A stretch of DNA of 64,000 bases from Jaltomata sinuosa (taxonomy: Eukaryota; Streptophyta; Magnoliopsida; Solanales; Solanaceae): the NCBI GenBank assembly GCA_003996215.1, contig QJPP01000458.1, positions 1 through 64,000 on the forward strand, given 5' to 3'. Positions 45,717 to 57,660 of this stretch are shown here, piece by piece. The notes below the pieces were generated by a model. The model saw nothing but the letters and a program-made list of their open reading frames with translations. It was not told where the DNA came from and ran no database searches. Position 1 is the stretch's first letter, and each line of letters begins with the position of its first letter. The translations under genes were made by a program, and so were the position numbers.

Positions 45717-48253
45717 CTATTTCTTGTCCTCAAGCAACTTAAAGTTTTTAACTCAAGAGGCATACAACACAAGTGCAATTGACAATACTACAAGCCAACG
45801 AAAACCCATTTCAAGCACCAAACATGACTTCGGTTGGTACTAATGATTAGTCAATCACATGCTAACTTACTCTAAGCACTTTCTTCGATTCAAAACACAA
45901 ACTCATGATGCAAAGGCACAATAAGAACAAGCAAGTCACAACAACCAATCTTCAAGATGTGACGCCAACCACTAGCTTACCAAAACATGCTCATTTGACT
46001 CATTTTCAGAGTTTATCAATGTCACCAACTATCCTAATTCGCATGCCCTCAGAAGAATGAAAGTCCCAAAAACACACTATGTACAAAATCAATCACAAGG
46101 GACAAATACAAACACTCACACTCACAAGAAAGTTCAAGTGAACACATGTCAAACCATAGGCTTGCCGTTAATGTAGATCACCACTAATGTAGGGTAGCCA
46201 AGCTCGGAATCACCAAGGACTTGCGAGTACGATGTTGGCTAGGGATAAGGTGAGGATATCATTTGGTTCAAGTGACTACACCTCCCTAATGCTCTTTGTT
46301 TTCATTTTAAACACCGCTCACATTTTTCCATTTTAACTTAACCTTGTTTCTCCCTCACACAACCCAAGATTTATCCCTTTTTAATTCATGATCATTCACA
46401 CCTTATATCACCTTCACTTGGAAGCACCAATTTTATCTTTTCAATTTGCTCATTGGATTGATCTTTTGGAGCAATTTTCAATTTTTGAAGTAAGGTGCTA
46501 CCTTGCACTTGAAGTGCATTCCTTTTCTTCTCCTCATTTGATTACATGCACCCCCAAACTTAGGCACTTGCCTATGTTATCTTTCGCTTTCCCCCCAAAC
46601 TTAGGGTTTTAACCTACATTTCTTCTTCAAGCAATTAGGGAGGATGGGTGCCAAGATGGAGGTTTCAAAAAGGTCAAGGTGTTGACAAGGTGCCAAAGAA
46701 TGGTCATAAGCTCAAAGGGGTTCACTAGGATTTGATGTCATTGGGAAGTCATTTGGGTGAAGTGTCTATCAAAAAGGGCTTAAGGTCATCTTCCAAGCTC
46801 GGTTACACCTAGAATTTAACCTTGAATCACATTCGGGGCAAGTTCTAGACGACACACATGCACAAGAATTATTCAACTAAACCTCACCACACATGGCATG
46901 CGAATCATTCAAGGAGGATCAATTTTTAACTTCCTAAACAAGAATAAAGACGAGCTATTTTACCTTATTACCACTAATGAGTCAAGAGTCACAAAAAGAT
47001 TAAATGAGTTGTCACACACTCACTCTTTGCCATGCATTTTTCACAAAATTTTAGAAGGGTATGCTCGTTTCACTTAGCATGCAAGACTACTTCATTGGTA
47101 CCAAACAAGTCAATTTGCAACCAAAACCTCAAAAGATGACGATTTGCCTTTAAGAATGTTGTCACTCAGTCTATCATTGGTCCAATTCATCTATCTAAAC
47201 TGGTATGGCTACACAAGGTAAATCAAAACAAGTATCACACTTTTCGGGCATATGTGATTCACACGTAACAAAGTGTGTGTTGCACGTGCAACGCACATGC
47301 CAACAGTGAGCATGTGCGAAGCTCATGCGGTTTGCACAATGACTTGTGCGGCCCACATACCTTCTAGCAAGATCCATCTAGCCTAACGGGTACTCAGACT
47401 TCCCCTGGCCCAGAACAAGCATATCTCAACTAACAATTAACAAAAGAAGTTACAAAGTAAAGAAAACTAAAAATAACTAAACCATCAACTTCTTCCACAC
47501 AACACCAAAACCCGACGATGGTGGAAATCCACAAAGTACACCCGATAAGGGCACAGTAATATTTAACAAAATGACAGAACAAGCCCGACGAGGGCATAAT
47601 AATATCCATAAGTAAAGCAAGCTAAACTAGAAAGATAGAGTGCGGATCACTCCATAAGTAAAGCAAGCTAAACTAGAAAGATAGAGTGCAGATCACACAC
47701 CACCCCCAACTAAGATAGGGAAGTGCCCTCACTACATCAAAGTAAGGAATAAGTTTGAGGAGGCTCCCTGAGGTGTATCAATCTGAACTAGAGGAAGAGG
47801 GGAACTCAAGTCTCTCATCATCCACATCATCATCATCATCCTCGGATCCTCCTGATCTGCAAAAGGACTTCAATCTATCCATCATCTTGTTTAGGAACTT
47901 GCTCTTCTTTCTCTCGTGATCGCTCAACTTCTTCAGCTACCTTTCAACTTTCCCTTGCTTACGGCTCATGTGCTACAAGTGTGTATTCATTGCACTCAAA
48001 TGCCCATTAATCAATGTCTGCTCATGGGCCAATTTGTCCAAGGATGGGGGGACTCAGTGCCTACTGGTGTGTCGGCTCAAACTGAACCAGTAGAGAATCC
48101 TGCCAACAACTGCTGAACATGTGCGTCCACTCCTTGAATCTGGATGGAGAGGTGGCTCATGACATAAGTCCTGGACTGTAGGGCTCCCACAGACTGAGAT
48201 AATCCAGATGCAATGGTAGAAGGGTCGGTGGGCTTAGTCAAAGACTCTAGAAA
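45717..48253 (-). other. 3' non-coding tail between env-like gene and PPT
   Basis: About 2.5 kb without a believable ORF. 46400-46640 is pyrimidine-rich on the plus strand; 47260-47360 repeats GTGCG/CGCAC-type words. A perfect-looking 46-bp tandem duplication ('tccataagtaaagcaagcta' start) lies at 47605-47650 and 47651-47696, and a 'catcatcatcatcat' microsatellite at 47825-47842. Long 3' tails are usual in Athila elements. Confidence 0.55.
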
Positions 48254-49100
48254 CTATCCAAAAGATAGAGAAGTCACATCAATTTTCCTCTTTTTCTGCT
48301 TTGCTTTTGGGGCCCTCTTCAACAATGGATGGATCATAGTTACTAGCTTCTTTGTAATGTCAGTCTGATCCAGCAACACCCCAGCATCATAGCACAACTG
48401 GGTCACTAATAAAGGAAAGAAAAGGCTTTTAGACCTTCCACTAGCCACCTCAGCCATCTGAGCCACAATATGGATCCCAACATTTACATCTATGCCATCA
48501 ATGAGGGCTACCACAATCAATGCTCGGTCAGGGGTAACATCGGTGTCATGAGAGGATGGTATAATTCTCGCACACATAATCGAAAGCCAAGTCTTGGCTT
48601 CTGCCATGAACTCATATGAATCAACCCCTTTTTGCAAAGTCAACCAATTCGGAGTCACCCCATCATGCAACCTTTCTACCAACCAATGGTGTCCTTCAGC
48701 TTTGGCCTTTGCAATGTAGACCTCGTTGTCAGCATCTGGAAGGTGTTATAGTGCGTGAATGATCTACTCACTTGGACTCCCCGAATGGTAGTGACTAGCG
48801 TGCCATTGAAATTAGTGATCAAAGCATTGACATAGACTTCAGTGACCACTTTGTGGTAAGCCATAATAGGTGAAGGGGCAAAACAAATCGAACCCCGCTC
48901 CACCAACCTCTTGTAGAATTCTGGTATCTTGTACTCAACTTTGTCCATATTGATTCCTTTCTCCCTAACAAAGGGTTTGGACAATAGCTCATCATACTGG
49001 CATTCACATAATGCCGATAGGAACCTATCATGATCATAGTCCTCCTCCATTTCCACATCTGGAGCATTTTCAACTTCATTGTCACTACCGTTGGAGGCCA
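48254..49100 (-). pseudogene. Athila env-like ORF (plant transposon protein domain)
   Basis: Two overlapping minus-strand frames, shifted near 48690-48720. The first opens with MASNGSDNEVENAPDVEMEE (ATG near 49098; a longer frame starts at 49158), then EFYKRLVERGSICFAPSP, HKVVTEVYVNALITNFNG and TTIRGVQVSRSFTHYNTF. The second carries VERLHDGVTPNWLTLQKG, FMAEAKTWLSIMCARIIPSS, ALIVVALIDGIDVNVGIHIV and SLFFPLLVTQLCYDAGVLLD, ending in a basic KAKQKKRKI tail. This order is that of the 'putative plant transposon protein' domain often found as the third ORF of Athila elements. No signal peptide or transmembrane segment is visible, so a real envelope role is unsupported. Confidence 0.75.
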
Positions 49101-49158
49101 TCCTTTTGATCAAAGTACCTACAAAACACACCATTATGTTAAAAGTTCTTAGGGACAC

Positions 49159-49649
49159 TTAAAACAATGTATTATGAAGTACTTAGGCCAAAGAAATAGC
49201 CTAAAGAAGTTCTGAGGTGGGCTGTGCATTGCCACTATTTTGACACTACCAGGCAATCCTTCTTCGCGTTCACGGCCAGCCGGCTGTGTTCACGAAGAAG
49301 GAATTATTTTCTTCAAAAATTTTAGCCTTCGCGAACGCGGCCAGGTGCCCATGAATGCGAAGGTTATCGTGATGCCAGGAAAATTGCCTCTTTGAGGTAT
49401 TTTCTCAAACACATGGGAGACAAGTAGTTTTTGCTTGATCTCCCAAGGTTTTAGAACCAATAAAACCACCACTTTTTAGTCCCACCATTTAGGACATAGC
49501 CTCAACCAATTTCACACAACAATTTAACACTTAAACATAACTAGAAGTTGAATTAAAGTAAGAGGAGACCAACTAAGAATTGCCATTACCCAATTTCTAC
49601 ACATCAAGTTGAGGATGAAAGGAACCCATTAAAAATATAAAGAGGGCGG
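49159..49649 (-). other. Deletion-scar region between 5' LTR remnant and env-like ORF
   Basis: About 490 bases. 49260-49380 contains LTR-like GC-rich palindromic text (TTCGCGAA at 49328-49335, 'gaacgcggcc') resembling 45340-45510. No PBS is found here, and the LTR text starts only at about 49650. Confidence 0.5.
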
Positions 49650-50627
49650 AGTTCAATTCACAAGACATGCACCCGGTTGACACCTAGGTAGTCTTTTCTA
49701 AAGGTATGCCTAACTGTCTGTTGACCAATCGAGCATATATGTCGTGTGTTTTCTCTCAAACTAACTACAGTAAGCAATAAACTAGCCAAATAACTTTGGG
49801 AGGTCGTCCTATCTCTAGCTCGAACCCTTAAATGAGAGATTTTGTGATTGGAGCTATGTCTAGCCTCCAATCTAAGTGGATTCCCAAGTACCCACTAGTG
49901 AATCTTCCCGTATTCGAGAATTTCTTTCTCGAGCAAAAACCCAAATTAGAAAGTTAAGTCAATGTTTGCAACCATTGACTATAAATTCAAGCAATGGAGG
50001 ATTCAATAGACCCAAATAATCAAACAAGAACAAAATCTATATATGAATTCAGTAACCCAACAAGTATTATCTATAATACAAACCCAAAATCTCAAGTCAA
50101 CAATACACCAATAGAATAGCAATTAAGAACAAGAGTTGAAGAATGGAAACTAAAGATTTTACAATAAAGAGCATCCAAATCTTCACTCCTATGGTGTTGG
50201 TTGATGAACTTGCTCTCCAAGCTTGCCAAAAGTTCCAAGGATTAGCCAAAGATGTGTTACAATACACCAATGCTTCGATTTCCTTCTTCGCCTACGCGGA
50301 AGGTCTGCCGTGTACACGAAGTGTCTTTGTCTTGTTGACCTTGGCGTATGCGATAAAGGGGTTGTAATCGCGGAGTATTGCCTCAGTTGGCCTTTACATT
50401 CGCGGCTGGGACCCCATGTTTGATAAGGCATATACTGCTGCCAGCTACTTCCTTCTTCAAATGGTCTCCTTTTGACTTGTTTTCATCTGAATTCATCCTG
50501 AACACTTCTAAAACACAAAGACCTGCAAAATAGAATTAATCTGTATCAATTGCACTATTTTTCAACTTTAAACTAACAAAAGCATAAGCTTAAAGGCTAA
50601 ATAAGTAGGTAAAATACCGACTTATCA
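49650..50627 (-). repeat. 5' LTR of the nested Athila derivative, truncated
   Basis: Matches 44665-45700 closely ('caattcacaagac', 'gcacccggttgacacctagg', and so on), with a short internal deletion in the GC-rich block (50280-50440). The U5-side 300 bases are missing. Right edge CTTATCA at 50627. Confidence 0.88.
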
Positions 50628-52811
50628 GGGCACCTGGTCGCACCTGCACTGGCGCTCCTCCGCTGGACTGTGCGCGCCTGCGTGCCTTCCTGGGCTGGCA
50701 AGGTAGCACGCCAGTGGCATGGTGGGTACTGTGGTTGGGCTACTCCTGTGGTGCCTGGGCACCATGGTATGCCCGCGCCTGCGCGTGCATGGGCGCCCCT
50801 GCGCCTGGGCGTTGGCAGTTATAAGCTGCCCACTCCTTTAAAAATTCATTTCACTCCAACTCTTCTTTTACTCATTTTCCTCTATTGATTAGAGCTCCAT
50901 CCTCAAAAATTCAACTCCTATTTTCCCCAAGCTTGGTGGTGGTTATAATTCAAGTCCGTGGTCATTTCTTACATTCTAATTGGCATGTTTCCGCTCTTAA
51001 AAATCCTTATTTCCCAATTTTTGTTTCTCTAGAACTAGAGGACTTCGAGACTGTTTTGGGCCCCGAAATGATTCCCATTTGTGATCAACTTTTGGGTATG
51101 GGTTCTTTAACCCGTTGCAAACGTAATTGTGTTTTTTATTTTATTTTTCATTGCGCCGGCCCCGAGGGTCATTTTCTGACCTAATTTTTGGCCTGAATTT
51201 TTGTATAGCAATATGGGTGTCATTCTTCTCGTCTTGACACCTGAGTTATGTTTTTGATAGCGTGGAATCTTTCTAAGGCTGCTGGGAAGATAAAGACACA
51301 TGAGTGACGGTTCATGCTTGCGGTTCAGCCCTGAGGTAGGTTACGATTTACTTTCCTAGACTGAGTTAGTTAGAATTTATATGATATATGTTACTGGAAC
51401 TTTAGTTTGGATTGTTGGTAGAAATAGGCTTAAATCTTGTAACTTGTAATATACTGGCCATTTTGGATCATAGATTAGGATTATTTCTGTTATCCTTAGT
51501 CTAAGAGCTCGTAGTATTGTTATAGCTAGTATAGAATCCTTAATATGCTTTAGGAGGTTTTAGAGGTAGAGTAGAAGCTTGTAGTTGTTTTCATTGTTAT
51601 GTTCCGTTATTTTTGCCTTATTATCAGTTTTATGTGTAATTGTGGGATTTCGATGGAGTTTCCAGGTAGTTCTCTTGATTCGAGAGTGTTTTGCCCAGTT
51701 TTGCCTTGTTATGTGCTACATTCTTTGAACGTGGAAATTTACATGCTCATACTATATTCTCATGCCTATCGTTACATCAAAGGATGATTTTTGAGGTTTT
51801 TGTTTCAAACTTAAGATTTACTATGGTTACTGTGATTTTTGGACTTTAAAGAAATTATTTTGGGTTTTACTACTGATTTTGGAAAGAAAAGGAAAGATAC
51901 TACTTTATGCTGGTCCGAGGGGTGTTCCTGGGCCCTTTTCTCCTTTTTCATTTATATATATACATATATTTATAGTTTGATGCGGTATTTTGAACCCCCA
52001 ATGCATTATTTTGAGTTTTTACTTCCTATTTACATACATACATATATGTGCATAGTCCGATGCGGTATTTCTTGATGCCCGATCCAGTATTTCAGGTTTA
52101 TACTATTATGCACTCATGCATCACAACATCCTCCATCGCATTACATTGGCTTGAGTGTATTTGTATTGTTGATTGCCTGGATTAACTTGTTTTTATTTCC
52201 TTCTTGTTGGTTCGGTTAGTCCTTTTTTGGTTTTATAACCAGATTTAGGTGGATCTTAATATTTAACTTACTTTCCTGTAATTTATATTATATATTATGT
52301 TTCTGCACTCCGTCGGCCTATGATGCTTACTAGGTACCCATTATTTTGGTACTCATACTACAGTCTGTATCTTTTTTTGATGTAGCACCTAGTACGAGCC
52401 ACCCCTATTGATCCTCCCATCGTTTGAGGACTATTGCAGTTCAGATCGCGGTGAGATCCCGGCATCTTGCAGACTTTACATGTTTTTCATCTATCATATA
52501 TGTCTATATTTTGTATTTTGGATAGACAGAGTCTGTTGTATAGCTACTCCGTACTATAGACGCTCTTGTACCGGTGACACCAGGTCCGGGTTGGTTCTTT
52601 TGTATGTTTTGTCTTCTTGGTCTCTTTAGGGTAATTTTTGTATATTTAGTACAGTTGGTATGTATAAATGTTATTGGCCCTATCTCCCTTATTTATATAT
52701 CTTCCGCTTTTTATATATAAACATCTTTATTTATCTTTCGCGTGGTTTGGGTCGAGTTGCCTACCGGGGGGTTATGTAGGCGTCATCATGGCCCGATTTC
52801 GGGTCGTGACA
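50628..52811 (+). repeat. Family B LTR copy 3, right part
   Basis: Resumes the LTR interrupted at 44362. It starts with the GC-rich block (50630-50815, 'cgcgcctgcg', 'ctgcgcctgggcg'), then a pyrimidine-rich leader, and ends GGGTCGTGACA at 52811, as the other A and B LTRs do. No array equivalent to the 60-bp tandem of copies 1 and 2 is obvious. The five bases after it are 'tctac'. Confidence 0.83.
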
Positions 52812-53260
52812 TCTACTTATTGATATAAAACATGTGAAAAAATTAAACATGTCAATTTATGCATTATTTAAAATAAGTGAACAAAATAGACATGCAAACT
52901 TGTTTATTCCTAATATGCCAATTTAAGCAACTAAATAATTGAACATAGAAAATCTTTATTTTAGACGAATAAATAAACTAGGTGACTTTTCAATTGTTAC
53001 CTAAATATGAATCTAGGTGATAAAGCGGTTAAACAAACTTACTTATTTATTAAAAGAGTAAGCGAATAAATGAAACTAAACATGCAAACTTGATTATTAA
53101 TATAAGTCTAAATAACTAGATGAGTAATCATAGAAAATCTTTTTTTAAACAGATAAATAAATTAAGCATAAATTATTATTGAACGAGTATGAATCTAAGT
53201 GATATAAGTGAATGCTAATTTCATTATTATAAAAAACAAATATGAATCCATAAGAAATAA
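52812..53260. repeat. AT-rich ~190-bp tandem duplication
   Basis: The phrase 'catgcaaactt' is at 52891 and again at 53081, and the text around both ('catagaaaatctt', 'aataaat', 'tatgaatcta.gtgat') runs in parallel, so a 190-bp unit is present twice with divergence. No coding potential. Confidence 0.65.
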
Positions 53261-56200
53261 TAAAATTTGGATAAGTGAGAAGACAGAATCAAGATAATGA
53301 TATAGAAAAAATGATTTAAGTAATTAACTCAATAATGTAGACTAAACTACTCCAAAACAAACAAAGAGTAAGAATAAGCGTAGTAATAAATTAATTTAAC
53401 AAGCGTAAATATTTTCAAGATTTGAATAGAATCAAGAATGTTTTTTTGTTTAAAAAAATAAAATATTTGTTGCTTTATAAGAATGATGCCACTATATTGA
53501 TAATCGCGCTCATTTGACTCTAGCAACAAGTTGATTGGAGGTTGGTCTTAAAGTTTAAAAGTAATAATAACATAGTTTTAAAAAAGTGAAAGATTTTAAT
53601 TTGAATATAAACACATAAGAATATTTTCATATAAGTACACATAATACCCTTTGAAAGTTTTGTTGCGTGGTACTCCCGGGGATATGTCGGCTTAGTTTAA
53701 AAAATGAGATTAGACCTCGTAATCCCTTTTTATCTCTCACTAACTATTTATTAGGAGAAGTATTTACATAATTGGTGATTAAAAACTACATTGCCATGGT
53801 TCAAGTAGTTTTAAGAAAAATGAACCATTGGCGGTGATTGCCATTATGAGAAGTGAAATTTATGAAAAGGTAAATAATAATATGAGTTTGTAAGAAAATC
53901 GTTCAAAATAGTAAGAACAATGTTTTATGTACTTAGCACATAATTCCCAACTCCCCGAAGTCAGCCCCTCTTCTTCAACTATTACATCAATGCTCACATT
54001 ATTACAGCCCGAAACAAATGAAAGCACCTACATAAATCAAAGCAAACGAGATCCAGCCAATTGGAGCAATCTCAAACCCTTTCCAGATCCAAACCCAATA
54101 CAGGAAAACTCTTCATGGCTCAAACTCATGTCCAGGTCCCTGCCAATACCAACACACGCCAAACGTATATGGAATACAACATACCAATTTTGGACATGCT
54201 GCTTATTTATTCCTATAAAGGAATTTTCAAACAAAAATTAAAGAGGAAAAATCAATAGAAACAGGCAACATACATTTGTCCTATAGGCATAATTGCTATG
54301 CTCAAAGATGGCATATTGAAAACAGGCTAAGAACAAAAACGAATACATCAGCAGACCAAGAATTCTAAAGAAAAACAAATGCCTCAATCCTATAGGCATG
54401 CTTTCTACTACTCAAAAGACAAATTAAAATACACATAAATCAAGAGACATACCTATTCGCTTTCCACATAATGTTTAAATGCATTCTAGCTTTCCAACAT
54501 ACGTAATTATGAAAGAAAACAAAACTATCACAAACTATCATATAAAGAATTGAAATTACTTTGATAGAATACTAACCAGTTAGAAGCAGATAAGCAATAA
54601 AAAGACCAAAAACCAATGAGAACTTGAATTACAACAATTAGAACAGAATATTTTCAGTGTGCTAGAACTTCAAGTTTCAAAAATAAAAGGAGTGTAGTGA
54701 TAAAAGTTTTGTAAGGATGTAATGGGAACTTCCCGTGTCTTTTCTGTCAAGAAAAGAGTGTTTCTTATATAATAGAGTAGTCATGCTCTAATAAAGGAAG
54801 GGACAATCAATCAGAGTAAGAAAAAGTAAGGAATAAATCAAAAAAATTAATCAAGAAAATCCATTCCATAAATAGAGTAGTAAAACAAAGTAGTCACATA
54901 ACAACTCAAAGTTTACCAAACTTAATCAAGTACAAGATTGTCCACCAAGTATAAGGAAAATCAATCATATTGTCACAAGAAATCAGCAAATGGCACTTTT
55001 AGGTATAAAAATGATTAACGTTTACCATAAATGGCCAAGTACCAAAGTTGTGTCAATTAGTTAGAGGAAACAGAAAGGAAAGATGCATAAATCATAGAGA
55101 TTTTCTTAAATCAGAAGACAGATTACCATTTCAACTAAACCAAGATTACAGTCATTCCATAAGAAAAGTATCCTTAGTTACCATATTTAATAAATAATGT
55201 TGTCCCAATTCAAATTTAAGAATGAGCAAATCATAAGAAACATACAATGTTATCATGAATCATTGGAGAACAAAGTTGCCACATAATTTGCATAAATAAC
55301 GAAAGCAGATTTGAAAAAGGATGTAGTACACAAGTCAATGATTTTTCATGTATGATAATCTAAGGGAACCATAATGAGAAGATTCAAACAATAAATTGAA
55401 ACCAATCCTTATGAATTTCGAAACTAAGAATCTGTTAAAAGAAACAAAATGAATCGGATAGAAAAGAATAGCAATCGAGTATAGCATTGAACAACATGAC
55501 TGCACTTGGGATGGATTATCATAAAACTCAAAACCTTTAAATTCGACAAAAGGCGTATATATAGTCGAATGGCTTCCCGTCTTCTTAGCATAGAGCAGGT
55601 TCAGGATTTGCACGTAGAGGGAGAGGTGCGGTATTTTTCTATGGTGGTTTTGGAGGAGAAAGAATAGAGGAGGGTATGGGGTCTATTTGATAGGATGACT
55701 ACCAGTGGCTCATTGGAGATATGGTGGCGGTGTAGTGGGGAGAAGAGAGGCGGAGTGGAGTGAGAGAAGAGGAAGGGGAGGGATTTGTCGGTGGTTTGCG
55801 ATGGGGTTTCTGGTGGGGTTCTGCGGAGTTGGGTGATGCGGTGGTGGGAGGAGGAGTGAAGGGTTGAGATAAGGGGGAGAGAAGAGAGATTAAGGTTGCG
55901 GGTGTGTGGTGGTGGCGGGGAAGAAGCGTCATTAACCGTCCGCTAGGTCGCCGGAGATCGTGGAGGCGAAAAGGAGGCGGAGAAATGGGCAGTGGGTTTG
56001 AGGTGCGATTTGGAGGAAAGGGAAAATCAATTCAATTAAGGGGTGTTTTGGTGTAAATGGAGTAAAGGAATTATGACTAGAATCTAAAATTGGGCTAAAT
56101 TAAGCTTTATTCGATCAAGATGGGTATATATTAGGTTAAAAACGGCTAGAGTTTAAACAAATTGAGGGGAAAATTGAATTGGATTGCTATTTAAAATATG

Positions 56201-56450
56201 ACATATATATATAATTTGATAGTTAAAATTATAATTAACAATAATTATCATAAAATGTTTAACCAAAATTACTCATAAACAACATATGTATATATATATA
56301 TATATAAATTAGAAAATGTCAAGATGATGATAAAACACGTCATTTATTTAGTAAATAAAAGTAATACATAACAAAATTAAGATTTAAAAAAAAAATTAGT
56401 AAAATAACAGCCTGAGCGAGGTATGAAGAGGTCAAAATTGGGTGTCAACA
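53261..56450 (-). repeat. AT-rich region ending in a probable minus-strand LTR start
   Basis: About 3.2 kb. At 56450 the minus strand reads TGTTGACACCCAATTTTGAC, the start of LTRs of an abundant Solanaceae gypsy-like repeat as I remember it, and the minus strand directly before it is purine-rich ('gcaaggaaagagtag', 56451-56470), a decayed PPT. If so, the DNA to the left is a long 3' LTR; I cannot find its far end. 55620-56010 is strongly G-rich on plus (C/T-rich on minus). A (TA)n microsatellite lies at 56288-56306. No gene is supported. Confidence 0.4.
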
Positions 56451-57119
56451 ACTACTCTTTCCTTGCTCGGATGAATTGTCGGTCAAAGAATGTTGACATA
56501 GTAGCCAATTTTGTCCGATGGAGAGGGCAATTCTTTGAATTTAGAAGAAACAAAAGGGAGTTGTGAAAATGATGTTGCTGAGACTTTAGATTCAAGTCGC
56601 CTACATATCTAGGGTCTTACGAGAATGAGGTCGTGTGTAGTTCTAGACTTAGGGATGAACAAGGTCCCTAAAGAATATTGATAAATATGAAATTTTAATG
56701 AGGATAGAACGAGTTCTGAAAAGATGGAATGTGAATATAATTTTGTCAAGTTGCAAAATATAAGGGATAAAAAATTATATTTTGAAAATAAAAATGGGCA
56801 TTACTATTCAGAGCCTCGATACCTGTAGCTTCTGACACAACTCGATAAAATGGTTAGTTCATAATTATAGTGAAGTATTAATTAATATGGAGAAAACTAA
56901 TAGTAACAAATAACAAGGAGAGGAGATGAAAAAGCATATCTTTGATATTGTGTCTGTAACTCAGTATTTTTGAGAGACCTTAAAAATTCTGCCTCAGTTT
57001 CAACCTTTAACGAAAATGTGATCACTTTGGTACTACATACCTGCGAAACTTAAACATGCTACATAGATTTGTTAGTACTCAGAGATCATCATAAAATGAT
57101 TTAGAGCATTGGTATTTTC
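56451..57119 (-). other. Non-coding DNA upstream of the probable PPT
   Basis: About 670 bases without an ORF. The stretch 'gcctacatatc...cttacgagaatgaggtcgtgtgtagttc' (about 56598-56645) resembles text next to the PPT in that repeat family, from memory. Otherwise I see nothing in it. Confidence 0.35.
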
Positions 57120-57490
57120 CTTTTTAGAGAACGAGCTCGAATGTCTCTTTTTCGGGCGGACGAGCCGAATTGTCTATTTTTAGGGAGGACAAGCCAAATT
57201 GTCCCTTTTTAGGGAAGACAACCCAATTGTCCATTTTTAGGGCGGACGATCCCAATTGTCCATTTTTAGGGTGAACAAGTCCAACTGTTTGTTTTTTAGG
57301 GTGGACGAGCCTAATAGTTCATTTTTAGGGCAGACATGCCCAATTGTCCATTTTTAGAAAGGACGTGCCCAATTGTCCATTTTTAGGGCGAACATGCCCA
57401 ATAGTCCATTTTTAGGGCGGACGAGCCCAAATGTCCATTTTAGGACGGACGATCCCAATTGTCCATTCTTAGGGCGAACGTGCCCAATTA
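57120..57490 (+). repeat. Minisatellite, ~29-30-bp unit, about 12-13 copies
   Basis: Diverged units of the form 'ttagggcggacgagcccaat' followed by 'tgtccattt'. The core alternates gcggac/gcgaac and gagccc/tgcccc/gatccc. No coding frame is kept through it. Confidence 0.88.
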
Positions 57491-57504
57491 TATCTCAATT
57501 CAAA

Positions 57505-57660
57505 TACAAACCTCGAGCATAGATATAATCTCAGGCGCAAAGATAATCTCGGGCTCAAATATAAATTCGAGCTCAAAATATAAATTCAGGCTCAAAATGT
57601 AAATTTGGGCCCTAAATGCAAATTCGGATTCAAAATGTAAACTCGGGCTCAAAATTTGGA
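57505..57660 (+). repeat. Minisatellite, ~18-20-bp unit, about eight copies
   Basis: Units of the form 'ctcgggctcaaaatataaa' with changes, directly after the first array. Most are 18-20 bases apart. Confidence 0.8.

Larger units (their letters stand above)
44363..50627 (-). mobile_element. Athila-type derivative, minus strand, nested in a family B LTR
   Basis: Outer ends TGATAACG (44363) and CTTATCA (50627) are the two termini of Athila LTRs, and 'gggcg' (44358-44362) and 'gggca' (50628-50632) form a 4/5 target-site duplication. Read on the minus strand: truncated 5' LTR, env-like gene, 3' tail, PPT, 3' LTR. PBS, gag, protease, RT and integrase are absent, together with the last about 300 bases of the 5' LTR, as from one internal deletion. 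The two LTRs are very similar by eye where both exist, so the insertion is comparatively young. Confidence 0.88.

Noticed and set aside
53927..54241. 104-codon plus-strand ORF, possible host gene
   Set aside because: No recognisable domain, no neighbouring exons, and surrounding DNA looks like repeat; overlapping frames on both strands are similarly open.
55699..55932. Pro/Ser-rich minus-strand ORF resembling the 5' end of a plant gene
   Set aside because: Low-complexity C/T-rich DNA opens by composition, and the TGTTGACACCC edge suggests it lies in an LTR; no downstream exons are seen.
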